Source: Galbula dea
Taxonomy: Eukaryota > Chordata > Aves > Piciformes > Galbulidae
DNA length: 64,000 nt
Direction of reading: 5' to 3'
Assembly (NCBI GenBank): GCA_013399015.1
Contig: VWZX01002924.1
Span: forward strand, 1 to 64,000
The translations under genes were made by a program, and so were the position numbers. The notes beneath the pieces are model-generated. The model was not told the DNA's origin. It searched no databases and saw only the letters and a list, made by a program, of their open reading frames with translations. Shown in pieces: positions 38,067-49,492 of this stretch. How positions within the stretch are numbered: the stretch's first letter is position 1; each line of letters starts with the position of its first letter.

Positions 38067-41000
38067 TTAGGACTCTCCAGCCTCAAACATCTTCTTCCTG
38101 CCCTCCATGCCAGACTTTTCCTCGATGTTCTTCCTCCAGTCACCAACATCACGGAGATCCTTCTCCTGGAGAGGGAAGGGGAGTGTGGGTGTGAGCAGTG
38201 AGAACCCACCCTGGGCAGGGCCCTTCACCTGTCCACCTGTAGAAAAACCCCTGTCAGCTAAAGGAATGGAATTCCACCCATGCTGGGCATCTTTTGGGGA
38301 TCATCCTCCTTCTCTAACCCCACGGTTAACAGAACAGAGAAAGGGTCAGGCTCAGAGAAAGTCTGCCACATAGGGAATCATGAGGCCCAAAAATGATGGC
38401 CAATTCTTGTATGGGCCCAGGGGAGAGGGAAGGAATACCTTCTCAGTGTCCTCCTTCTTGACTTGCTTCAGGTTGGCTCGGAGGTCCATGCAGACCTTGT
38501 GCTTGGAGCCCAGCAGAGCCCGCAGCATGGCATCAGCAGACATGCGCACCCTGCGCAGCGGGGGCCTCTTGAACTTGCCCCGCAGGTCAAACAGCTTCTG
38601 GCTCAAGTCTTCCAGCTGCAGAAGGATGAAATGAGGTGAGGTCAGAGAGAGAAGAGGGTTTCATGAGGTGGGGAGGTGCAAAGGAGAAGCTGGAGACTCC
38701 TCTGAAGGATGGCTGCAGAGGAAACTCACCTCCTTGTTTGTCTTCTGCAGCTTCACCTCTGTGTCATACCTCTCCTCATCTACTGCCTCTATCTTGGCAT
38801 GAAGCTTCTTGCACAGCTCCTGGGAGGAAAAGCAGGCAAAAATGTGGACTGCTAGGACCTACATGGGTGATTCCTCTCTCCTGACTGCTCTAGCTCTCAA
38901 AGGCTTCAGCCAGAAGATCAGATGGGGCCAAGAGCAGATGGCAAAAGGTGGCTTGCAGGCCAGCTCTTGGTTTCCATGCTACTGGCCTCCTGCAAATGCT
39001 ACCTCAACACATCTTTAGAGAAAGAACTTTCCTGGCAGCCAGACTTAAATTTTTTTGGCTAAGAGACCCCACCTGCCTCTCAAGCCACTTTTACACCCAG
39101 CCAGCTCCAGGACACCCAGAGGTGAGAAGGTGATCAAGATGGGAAAGCCAGTCTAGATCCACCAGGCTGACTGAGGGAACCAAATCCTTTCTGTGAAAGG
39201 GTTAAAAAAGTCCTCACCTGAAGTTCCTGCATAGATCCTGGGAGTGACAAAGGAGGGCAATGCTCTGCTAGGTAATTTTGCTTTTCCACTTCTTTAGCAG
39301 CTGCTTCTTTTTCGATTTCACTGACAGCAAGCTGGAGCATAGCACTCTGGAAGGCAGCAGGAGGATGGTCAGCATGGGTCAGGTGGAGGCAAGGGAGGAG
39401 GACAGGGTGGGGTTGGCAAGAGAGAGAGATCCCTGATGGGGAAGCAGCTTGGGGAGCTCCCCATCAATCAAAATGTCTCCAAGCAAGGGATACTGCTGGA
39501 GACCCAGTAAGAACAGGGGTGGGGAGCCCCCAGGTTGTGCATTGTGACCTCTTCTAGGAGGGAGAGTGCCAAGAGTTGGCTGGCTCAGGGTGGGAGATGG
39601 GGAGGTTGGGACACTCCTTACCCAGCCCCAGCAGTGCCACATACCTTCAGGTGCTGCCTGCGGGCAGTGGCTGCCCTCCTTTTTTTCTGCAGGTAGGAGA
39701 AAGGAGAGAAAAGCAGGTTAGGAGGTGCCCATTCCCCCTCCCCATGCAAGCCCAGAGCCCACTGAGGACCTGCAGCCCTGCCAGGAGCTGAATCTAGCTA
39801 GGATGGATGACTTGACACACAGTTAGTCCCCAGACCAGAAGCTCCCTGCTGACCCCACCTTTGCCAACCTCAGGTAGCTAAAACCTCCAAAGTGAGGGTG
39901 ATGAGGTTAGAAACATAGAATTGCTTGGGTTGGGAGAGACCTTCAGGATCATCAAGTCCAACTTAAAGATATGCATACAAAATACAACTTCAAACTTGGC
40001 TTCTTGGGACTTCTGGCCTTTTCTCTAATGTCCTCTTCAGTCAGACATGTGTTTTACTTTGCACTTAAGCTAATGGCCCTGGTGCCTCAAGGCACTCAGG
40101 AGCTGGAGGATGTCTTCTGGAGCAGTCCATGGCACACCCAGTGAGGAGGACAGCCAAGCAGGTGAAAAAAAATGAAGGCTCTCTAGTTTTTTGGGGGGCT
40201 GAAAACACTCAAGAGAGTCCTGAAGGAGATTCCACACAGCTGGAGGACAAACACAAACAGGGTCTGCAGGCTGCTGTGGCCAGAAGAGATGGAGTGCCAC
40301 CTCTTGCAAGGTGCAAGCCAGCTCCCTCTTCACTGGAATGCCAGGTGAGAAATAATTTGGGAAGCCTGGAAAACCAAACCTGCCTTTCTGTACCCATGAT
40401 GTGCTGGAACAGCAGCAACAGGTCTCCTAGCAGTAAAAGAAGCCACAACTTCCATGTGCTACTGCATGAGAGCTAGCTCCTCAGCATTTCACCCAGGAGA
40501 TCAAGCAAGGCTGAGTGTGGTTGGCTCAGGGGAAGTGCACCCTGACATCTGATTTGCTGTGGTGGGCAAGTAGAAAGCAGCATTTAGGTGTGCATGAGTC
40601 TGTGCTGCACAGAAGGGGAAGTGGTTCAGGATCTGCAGAGAGAAAAGCACCAAAATCTGACACGTTCTGCATATGCAAATGGTGCTTAGGTCCTTCTGAC
40701 AGGGCTGGAGAGCTCTGCCAAGCAGCTCAGAGATGCAGTGCACTGTTAACTGGCAGGATTTTGCTGGTGTGAAGCCAGGCATGGGCCATCACAGAGCAGA
40801 TCCCTTGAGCAGTGTTAGGCCAAGGGCTTATTCTCCATCTGAAAAGTGGTACCTTAGCAGAGAGTGCCCTTCCAGCCTCTTCTGGGGGCACTGGGTGGGG
40901 AATAAAAGCACTTGTCATACAGCAGCACCCTGTTGTGGGCTTTCCATGTGCCCCTGAAATCCCCCTTCATCTCTCAGAGAGGATAAAACTGGTGCTTGTG

Positions 41001-41788
41001 GTGTTGCAGCCATATAGGGAGATGCCAAGCAGAGATGAAGCTACTGAGAGGAGATGGAGTGACCAAGCCATGCTCAACCCTCCCACACCTTCCCCTGCAT
41101 TGCCCCAGCCACTCTCTGGCTCTGTCAGAAGCCAAGGAGAACTTGCTAAGGATGCAACCTCCACCCTGCTCATGCTCCCTGGGATCCAGGTGGCCCTGGA
41201 TTGCCATTGTGAAGCCATTTGGCAGGGCTTGGTGGGCAGAAAATGAGAGCCTAAGTGTGGGGAAGGACCAGAAGATGCTAAGCCAAGGGCTGGGTGGTGG
41301 ATGGGTGATGGAAGGGAAGCTGCTCTGGACCACTGCCTTCCCAGCACCATCTCGTGGCTGGCTTGGGAAGCAGGAAAGGAGAGGATAAAGCATCTAACTC
41401 CAAGCCAGGAGGCAGAAAAGACCTTCCAAAGGGATTTTTCTTCTCCTTCCCATCTTTACCAGGAGAAAGCCTTGCCATGAACCATTACTCCCCTTCCACC
41501 CCTAGCAGCTGCTTTTCCCCAGGCAGGATTGATGCCATGAGCATCACTAGAGGAAAAACCACAGCAAGACAACACTTACCTCTTCACTGTTCAGGAGGAG
41601 CAGGTGGACAAGGAAGGAAAGGGAGAGAAAAGGGAAGAAAAAGGCAGTTAGCAAACTCACTGGAAGCAAGCAAAGGAATCTTATCAAGTGTAGGTGTTGG
41701 TGGTTGAACAAAAGCTTTGAAATACCAACATGTCAGAGAGAGGAAAATGGGAACTTACTCAGACATCTTGGGTTAGGTGGTGGGGAGC
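38067..41788 (-). CDS. TNNI2: Troponin I, fast skeletal muscle type (complete coding sequence)
   Basis: TNNI2 is the inhibitory subunit of the troponin complex on fast-muscle thin filaments; it blocks actomyosin ATPase until calcium-loaded troponin C binds it. Minus-strand exons: 41759-41788 (ATG at 41764-41766), 41580-41586, 39645-39686, 39218-39346, 38730-38819, 38439-38615, 38067-38165 (stop TAA 38067-38069). All have GT/AG borders and the phases agree, giving 183 codons, the usual bird/mammal length. Visible parts are the N-terminus MSDEEKKRRAATARRQHLK, the 'EKQNYLAEHCPPL' IT-arm segment (in residues 20-62), the inhibitory peptide GKFKRPPLRRVR (105-116), the switch region MSADAMLRALLGSK (117-130) and the C-terminus GMEGRKKMFEAGES. 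M rather than V before SADAML, C134 and the C-terminal sequence separate it from slow TNNI1. A noncoding first exon lies further right and was not located. No disruption is seen. Confidence 0.97.
39911..39964 (-). mobile_element. Short CR1 3' end in a TNNI2 intron
   Basis: 'acatagaattgcttgggttg' then 'atcatcaagtccaac'. Sense to TNNI2, in the intron between the microexon and the 42-bp exon. Confidence 0.8.
41580..41586 (-). other. TNNI2: 7-bp coding microexon of TNNI2
   Basis: The seven bases TGAAGAG (minus strand) lie between an acceptor ending GAACAG and a donor GTAAGT. They supply the third base of Asp3 and codons Glu4-Glu5. Without them the ATG exon (8 coding bases) and the next exon (starting AAA AAA AGG) are out of frame, so inclusion is required. 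Tiny 5' exons are known in vertebrate fast troponin I genes. Confidence 0.92.
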
Positions 41789-41875
41789 CTGCAAGGGAAA
41801 GCAAGAAATAAGTTTCACAGTTATTCATGCTGGTGGTGACTTTCCTAGGGTTAAAAACAAAGCTAGATTCCTCTA

Positions 41876-41885
41876 TTAAAAATAA
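41876..41885 (-). promoter_or_regulatory. MEF2-like site just upstream of TNNI2 exon 2
   Basis: TTAAAAATAA fits the MEF2 consensus YTAWWWWTAR and lies about 90 bp upstream of the ATG-containing exon, presumably in intron 1, where fast troponin I genes of birds and mammals carry muscle enhancers. Match to consensus only; AT-rich runs give frequent chance hits. Confidence 0.35.
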
Positions 41886-42832
41886 ATTACTATTAAAAAA
41901 GGAACAGGTTTGCTTTGATTTCCCAACTTCTCCAAATTTTCATCATATAGGGAAATAGGCAGCAGCTTGTGGACCAGAGACAAACATGTGCTTACTCAGA
42001 CAAACCTCAGCACTGGGGGACTTCTGGACCACCCCAAATGATGCTGGGCCAGAAAAAGAGAGAATTGTGACAGCAAAACCTCTTGTCTGACCCCTCCAGG
42101 AAACCATCTTGTGCAATGAAGGAAGAAGAGGAAAAAGCTGGTTTGCTGCTTCACTTTGCCAGGCAGCTCTGAAGTGCCAAACCCACTTGAAGTGGGCTTC
42201 ATAAAACAGAAAAGCCCCAAACTGTGTGGAGGGTTGGCAGCTACCCCAGGGGACAAAGATGTCCTCAGAAGGACAAGGTGACTTCAGAGGATGCTGCTGC
42301 CAGGACATGCACCCACACTGTGGGGCAGGGAGAATCTGTTGGAACAATCTCAGCACAGAGGACATAGAAGAGGGGTGGAAGTTGTCAAGTTGGTGAAGGC
42401 ACAAAGAGCTTCCCCAGGCAATTCCTTGTGCCTCTTCTAAGTGGAATCTTTCCAGGTAGAACACAGTGGATTAGGGAAGAGCTGGAAGAGCACCTTGGCT
42501 TGTANAAAAATGGTCAGGGAGCTGCAGAAGGAACTGCAGCTGTCTCCTCAGCCTTTCCCCAGTGCCAGCCCCCATGACTCAGGGAGGTCAGGGAGATGTG
42601 AAGCAAAAGCCACCGCAGGTGGCTGGGCTACAGCTGAGGGACAGGGAGCCTGAGGAGCGTTGGCTATTTTTACTTCCATCCCTGCCCCACGCGAGTGCAA
42701 GGCACCCACTGGGGTGGCAGCAGTGCTGAAGAAGTGAAGGGACAGTGCCACTTGGGCTTTAAATCACCTCTTCTTGGGGGACACAAAGGAAATTTGGATA
42801 GTGGTCCCTGCCCAAGGGTGGTGTTTTTTTAG

Positions 42833-44033
42833 GGAGGAAGGCACTGGAAGGACCAGGCTGGCAGCTGGAAGAAGGGGGAGGCAGGAAGGAGCATCGCCGA
42901 GGTACCGCAGGCAAGGATCTCACAGCCCATGGCCCTGGGGAGGCTGCAGCCTCCTCTTGCCCTTGCTGCTCCAGCTGGAAAGCAGAACCAGGCAAGGGAG
43001 GGGAAGGCATGAACCCAGAAAGAAAATTGCTGAAAAAAAGCCAGAGGACCACTTTCCAATGCACAGACCTTCTCCAGCAGGCAAAGGATGGAGAAGGTTT
43101 TATTAGCACCTTGGTTTCTCCCAGCAGGTCAACCCCCCACACACCTGGTATTTATCATCCTAAAGCTCAGGTGAGTGCATCTGCTCCCCCATCACCCCCT
43201 GAGAGCAAGCTGGGTCATTAGGAGACATGCAAAATGGCTCACCCAAGGCTGGAGGAGAAAATCAGAGTCTCAGTGGCTGGACTGGACAGACTGGCAAGCT
43301 GCAGGCAGCTGGCTGAGGAAGGAGGTATAAAAGGGCTTCTCGGGTGGCTCGGCAGAAAATCCACCTTCTCTTTAAGGGCATGGAGACCTTCTCAGACCAA
43401 TGATGTGCAAGAGTCCCCTGTGCACCTCCCTTGGCTGGGGCAGGCCAGACAGGCAGCCCTGGAGCAGAGGGCAGCCACCAGGGACAGAGCAGTTCAGATG
43501 GGGGAAGGACACCTTCTACCTGAGTGGTGAGCAAGCAGAGCCACCCCCAGAGGAGCTGGGAAGGTAATTCTCCTTGGAAGAGCTTTTCTCTCCCTTTTCC
43601 TCCCCATCCAGCCATCCATCTTCAAGACCTCTACTAAAATGTCCCCTGTGGGGACAAAGAATGGCTTTTTCATGGGCAAGGACACAGCTCTGTTCACCTG
43701 TAAGGGCTTGGGAGCAGCTCTGCTCTTCAGGAATGAAGAGGGGAAGGAGGCTGTACCCCACAATCCACCACCACTAACATGTGCAAGAGCAACCCCTGAG
43801 CAAGGCAGCCATCAGTAGCATGCTCTTTTAACCTCACTTTCCACATGGAAAACATTTGCAGCTCTTCCCTGCAAGAATTATTTTACCACAACTAAGGGTA
43901 TTTTACAGACCACACCTGTGGAGCTGCCATGGGCAACCCCAAGGCTGGGGACAGGCAGAAGATCTGATAAAGCAGACCCACACCACCAGCAAGGAGGTTA
44001 CCCCCCCCACACTCCCCTACTCTCTAGGATCAC
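42833..44033. repeat. 1.2-kb direct duplication, copy 1
   Basis: This 1201-bp segment recurs at constant offset 1468 in 44301-45501. Comparing the two by eye I found one substitution (a at 43661, g at 45129). The copy ends exactly at a single N (44034). It carries the E-box cluster and a plus-strand TATAAAAG at 43326. Confidence 0.95.
43142..43173. promoter_or_regulatory. Candidate muscle enhancer cluster (E-box, AT-rich core, E-box), copy 1
   Basis: CACCTG (43142-43147), TATTTAT (43149-43155) and CAGGTG (43168-43173) fall within 32 bp, just after a CCCCCCACACA tract. The known intronic regulatory element of avian fast troponin I combines E-box, MEF2, CCAC and CAGG sites. This cluster lies about 1.35 kb upstream of TNNI2 exon 2. 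The AT core is not a perfect MEF2 consensus. Function is inferred. Confidence 0.4.
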
Positions 44034-44300
44034 NTGTATCTCTTCAAGGAAGGATGCAGGACTCTCAGCCAAACCCAAACTAAGCTGGTTCTTTGCAAAG
44101 CAGGCAAGTTCCCCAAACACAGCAACCTGCAGACCTGGGAGGCTCTGTTGGGAGGTGAAGTGTTAACAGGGGCTCATGCCCGAGGCAGGAGGCAAAGCCT
44201 GTAGGGCCAAGGAAACTTTATCCTGGAATATCTGCAGGCCCATCACGTTACTTTGGGGGAGGGAGGGGGGAAAGAGAGGAGGGGGAGAGGAGAAGGGGGN

Positions 44301-45501
44301 GGAGGAAGGCACTGGAAGGACCAGGCTGGCAGCTGGAAGAAGGGGGAGGCAGGAAGGAGCATCGCCGAGGTACCGCAGGCAAGGATCTCACAGCCCATGG
44401 CCCTGGGGAGGCTGCAGCCTCCTCTTGCCCTTGCTGCTCCAGCTGGAAAGCAGAACCAGGCAAGGGAGGGGAAGGCATGAACCCAGAAAGAAAATTGCTG
44501 AAAAAAAGCCAGAGGACCACTTTCCAATGCACAGACCTTCTCCAGCAGGCAAAGGATGGAGAAGGTTTTATTAGCACCTTGGTTTCTCCCAGCAGGTCAA
44601 CCCCCCACACACCTGGTATTTATCATCCTAAAGCTCAGGTGAGTGCATCTGCTCCCCCATCACCCCCTGAGAGCAAGCTGGGTCATTAGGAGACATGCAA
44701 AATGGCTCACCCAAGGCTGGAGGAGAAAATCAGAGTCTCAGTGGCTGGACTGGACAGACTGGCAAGCTGCAGGCAGCTGGCTGAGGAAGGAGGTATAAAA
44801 GGGCTTCTCGGGTGGCTCGGCAGAAAATCCACCTTCTCTTTAAGGGCATGGAGACCTTCTCAGACCAATGATGTGCAAGAGTCCCCTGTGCACCTCCCTT
44901 GGCTGGGGCAGGCCAGACAGGCAGCCCTGGAGCAGAGGGCAGCCACCAGGGACAGAGCAGTTCAGATGGGGGAAGGACACCTTCTACCTGAGTGGTGAGC
45001 AAGCAGAGCCACCCCCAGAGGAGCTGGGAAGGTAATTCTCCTTGGAAGAGCTTTTCTCTCCCTTTTCCTCCCCATCCAGCCATCCATCTTCAAGACCTCT
45101 ACTAAAATGTCCCCTGTGGGGACAAAGAGTGGCTTTTTCATGGGCAAGGACACAGCTCTGTTCACCTGTAAGGGCTTGGGAGCAGCTCTGCTCTTCAGGA
45201 ATGAAGAGGGGAAGGAGGCTGTACCCCACAATCCACCACCACTAACATGTGCAAGAGCAACCCCTGAGCAAGGCAGCCATCAGTAGCATGCTCTTTTAAC
45301 CTCACTTTCCACATGGAAAACATTTGCAGCTCTTCCCTGCAAGAATTATTTTACCACAACTAAGGGTATTTTACAGACCACACCTGTGGAGCTGCCATGG
45401 GCAACCCCAAGGCTGGGGACAGGCAGAAGATCTGATAAAGCAGACCCACACCACCAGCAAGGAGGTTACCCCCCCCACACTCCCCTACTCTCTAGGATCA
45501 C
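44301..45501. repeat. 1.2-kb direct duplication, copy 2
   Basis: The second copy begins directly after a single N (44300) and runs into unique sequence at 45502 without an N. Its TATAAAAG lies at 44794. The spacer between copies is 265 bp of unrelated sequence bounded by the two Ns. Confidence 0.95.
44610..44641. promoter_or_regulatory. Candidate muscle enhancer cluster, copy 2
   Basis: The same E-box/AT-core/E-box cluster in the second copy of the duplicated segment, at constant offset 1468. If the duplication is an assembly error, only one of the two exists. Confidence 0.35.
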
Positions 45502-45714
45502 CCAGACTCATATCTGCATGGATCTGAAGGAGAGGCAGGTGGAAATGTAGCTGGAAATACTCCCCAGCCCTGGGCACAGCACATGGAGTGTGTGTGTAGG
45601 AGATCCCATGGAGACAGGAGCCCAAACAACTCCTGCCCTCCTCCCCCAGGCCAGGCACTCCCTCCCCTTCCAGCCAGGGTTTTTTAGGCTGATTCAGACC
45701 TGGCCCTGACAAGA

Positions 45715-46117
45715 TGAAGAAAGGCTGAAAGAGCTGAGGTTGTTCAGCCTGGAGAAGAGAAGGCTCCAGGGAGACCTTACTGCAGCCTTGCAGGACTTAA
45801 AGGGGCTGTCAGAAAGATGGGGACAGACTTTTTTAACAGGACCTATTGGGACAGGACAAGGGGTGATGGTTTGAAACTAAAAGAGGGAGATTCAGACTAG
45901 CTAGAAGAAAGAAATGTTTTCCCCTGAGGGTGGTGAGAGCCTGGCCCAGCAAGGTGGGAGATGTCCCATCCCTGGAACCACCCCAGGTCAGGATGTCTGG
46001 GGCTCTGGGCAACGTGCTCTAGTTGAAGATGTCCCTGCTGACTGCAAGGGGATGAGAGCAGGTGACCCTGGCAGATCCCTTCCAACCCCAACCATTCTTT
46101 TAATCTTTTCTATGAAT
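45715..46117 (+). mobile_element. CR1 fragment with 3' end
   Basis: Begins 'gaagaaaggctgaaagagct', passes 'ttcagcctggagaagagaag' and ends near 'cttccaaccccaaccattct'. Lies 200 bp right of duplication copy 2. Confidence 0.9.
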
Positions 46118-47035
46118 ACTTTCCTGGCACCTCTCAGGTGCCACATAAACAAGGCTAAATCTGCTGCTCCAAGCTTCCTCTTCCACCACCTTTAGCAATG
46201 TGCAAGTAATGCTGCAAATGCCACTGGAGGAAGATCCAGCTCCTTGAAACAGGGCTGGTGTCTAGCAGAGGTTTGCCCTGAGGCAGGTGGAGAAGGGAGG
46301 AAGTCTTAGTGCCCTAGCAGGGCTAGAACAACACCATATGGACATGCAGAAGCACTCACATGCAGGTGTTTCCAAGAGAAGCACTGGTATTTAATGATCC
46401 CTTCCACTCCAGAGGAACACCCTTGGTTTGGTGGGGGCTGCTGGAGGGGTTTGCAGCTCATTGTGAACCAGAGGCAGGAGGAAGGGACAACATTTCAAAC
46501 TAGAAACACAGAGGGGTGAAGAACAGCTGCAAGGAGAGGGCAAGTAATAGAAAACCTCTCTGGATGAAGCCTCTTCTGACCATGGTAGCTCCTGGAGGCT
46601 TCAGTCTCCAGTGTTAGAGAGGCTGTGTTCACAGCCAGGGTTAGGATCTCCTGGTTCCCAGCTCAGCCCCAAGCACACACCTCACTTGTAGGAGCTTTTC
46701 CCACTTTCACCCAAGACTCTTGGACCAGAAGGTGCCTTGGACCCTCCTACCACAGCATAACCCTTTCTCCACAGCCCCAGGCTGAGCTTGCAGGCCTTGT
46801 GGAAAGCCAACATCTCTGCCCCATGCTGGTGCTTGTCCTTCAGCAGCTGGTGTGACCAGGAGGTGATCCCTCTGGCATTCCCACAGAGCCTGCCTCCTGG
46901 ATAGCATTACTGCAGTGACCTGATCACAATCCTCCAGATGTCTGCACGTCCTCAAAGCTTGCTGAAGACCAGGACACGACCCAGAACATGTCTGAAGAAC
47001 AGGCTGAGACCTCAAATGAGCATGGTTGCAATATG

Positions 47036-47205
47036 GACAAGAGGAAAGAGCCTCAAATGGCACCAGGGGAGGTTTAGTTTGGCCCCAGGGAACAATTTCT
47101 TCATGGAAAGGGTTGTCAAGGCCTGGCTTAGGCTGCCCAGGGCAGTGGTGGAATCCCCATCCCTGGAGGGGTTTCTAAACCATGGAGATGTGGTAGTGAG
47201 GGACC
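47036..47205 (+). mobile_element. CR1 internal fragment
   Basis: 'aacaatttcttcatggaaag', 'ggctgcccagggcagtggtg' and 'ccatccctggaggggtttct'. The 3' tail is missing. Confidence 0.85.
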
Positions 47206-48431
47206 AGCATGGAAAGATCCAGCAGGGAGCATCTCCACACTGCCATGATCAGCCCTGGAGTGGGTTGCTACCCCCAGGAGAAAACCTCTCCTCCCTTCCT
47301 GCCCATGTCAGGGGCAGGTGCACTAGGATGCAAAGCAGCAGGGAACCCCTGGCTGACAAAGGCCCCCTTTTGCCCATCCAATTGCAAGTCATAATGATGC
47401 TAGCAATAGGGCATTTATAAAAACAGGCATCCTTGCTCCTGGTGAGAAGAGCTCAGATCCTTCTCCAGCTCCCCAAAACTTTGAGGCTAGCCAGGAAAAA
47501 AAAAAAGAAATCAGTGGCTTGGAGGACAGCCAGCCCATAGCCAGGCTGGAGGATGACAGCCCATCATCATTCTTGTCTCACAGCAGACAACTGGTGACAA
47601 GGCTGCACAAGGCTCAACCTTCTCCTGGTGCAGTTGTCCTAGTTGATCTCCTCAAGTACAGGGACAAATGGCACTAAAAAAAACCCCCAAAATCACTGAA
47701 TGAGGGAATAATTGGCTTGGGGAGGGACCTCTGGAGGTGAGGAGCCTTGGATCTGCATGTGAATCATGGAGGTGATAAAGCTGAAGATCAAACACCTCAA
47801 ATTTCAGGACTGCTTTTCTCCTTCAGCAGTCTCCCTGCTTTTTGCCTTGCCACTGACCTGCAAAGCTGCTAATTAAATGCAGAATGACTGTCCCTTGCCT
47901 GAAGCAGAACAACAAACTCCTCACCCACCACCCAAGCATCTTACAGCATGCAGACTGGCTTTAGATACCACTTTTGCCCTCCTTCACCCACCAGCAAACC
48001 TTCCTTTGCCCCTGTGCTGCAGGATCAGGCATGGGCTAGCTCCTGCCTCTTCCAAAAAGCCACCTGGACCTCCCAGCATCACCAGTGGGCTGCTGACTGG
48101 CTCTGTGGCAACAGAATGGGCTTGCATCACAGCACCACAGCTTTCTCTGCCTGTGGCATACGTGCTCCCCATCCAGAAGTAGTCACCTGGGCTGCTGAGG
48201 CTCTAACAGGGCCACAGAGCAGAGGACACAAAGCCACAGCTCAGAGCTTGCTCCTGCTCTGCCCTCTAGATGTAGAGATGGAAACTGAGCACAGACACAA
48301 GCTCAGGTGCAATGGCTTTCCCCTTAACTTCTTTTCTTCTTGCATCTTCCTCTAGGGAATCCTCCTGCCCCAGGCTCTCCAAGTACCTGAGGGGCATCAG
48401 GAAGGCAGAAGATGCTCAGCTATCCTTAGAG

Positions 48432-48845
48432 GATGAATCAGAGAATCAAGATGGTTTGAAAAGACCTCTGGGATCCTTGGGTCAAACCATTAGCCCAACA
48501 CTAGCATGCTCACCACTAAACCATGGCCCCAAGTCCCACTTGAGAAGGTCTCCCCTCTCCTCTTCTCCAGGCTAACCAACCCCACTTCCCTCAGCTGCTC
48601 CTCACAACACTTACAGTGCTCTAGACCCTTCCCCACCTTCCTTGCCCTTCTCTGCACACACTCCAGCACCTCCATGTCCTTCTCAGAGTGAGGAGCCAAA
48701 AACTGAGCCCAGGATTGAAGCTGTGGCCTCCCTAGCCCAGGAGGACAACCCCTGCCCTAGTCCTGCTGCCACACTAGTGCTGCTCCAAGCCAGGATGCTG
48801 TTGGTCTTCTTGGCCACCTGGACACACTGCTGGACAACCAGCCTT
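48432..48845 (-). mobile_element. CR1 fragment with internal deletion
   Basis: The tail part (48432-48532) is joined to 'gagaaggtctcccctctcct' and then 'cagctgctcctcacaacact', skipping the middle block present at 6629-7503. Confidence 0.88.
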
Positions 48846-49478
48846 GCCAAGGCCTTGAGGAGGTGAAAAGGAGATGTTTGCACACAAGACAGGGCTATCT
48901 GCATTCCCAAGCATGGGCTCCCAAGCAGGCTGGGTTTACCAGCCACAAGACAAAGCCCAGCTCCCACCAGGCCAGAAGATACTAAGAGGGTCCTGCCAGA
49001 GCAGGAGAGTGTTCAAAGCCTTGTTGGAAGAGCACAAGGCAGTTTGAGAAGAAAGAGCAATGATGGAGGAAGAAAGCAGCCTCAGCAGTGCATGAAAGAC
49101 TGGAGCTGGCTGGAGACCACCCCCACCCACTGCCTCTCCCACCTGAGCAAACAGCAGTCTTCTGAGTTTTACTGTGCCAGAGCTTACCCCAGAGCCAGCC
49201 CAGCTGGGATCTGACTCCCAGGCTCCCTGGCTTCCCCCAAAAGCACCATGGGCTTTCCCATGCCAGTTCTGCTCACCCAGGACTCTGCCAGCAATTCAGG
49301 CTCTGAACAGGGTCAAAGATGGGGAGAAAGGTTACTGGGGTGTAACAGTTCTCAAGGAGATGTCTCTCCACCTTCTCCAGCCACATCTACTTTGGGACTA
49401 CTGTGCAGGTGTTTTTATGTCCATAAGTTACACAGCAAACCTCAACACCATGACATCAAAAAAGGAGGCTGGAAATAG

Positions 49479-49492
49479 CACACACACACACA
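49479..49492. repeat. (CA)7 microsatellite
   Basis: Short CA run between TNNI2 and SYT8. Confidence 0.9.

Noticed and set aside
42505..42505. Single N considered as a third duplication edge
   Set aside because: Sequence on both sides is unique within the window; it is an isolated ambiguous base or tiny gap.
43326..43333. TATAAAAG as a plus-strand core promoter (and copy at 44794)
   Set aside because: No plus-strand exon follows, the flanking genes are on the minus strand, and the motif occurs by chance.
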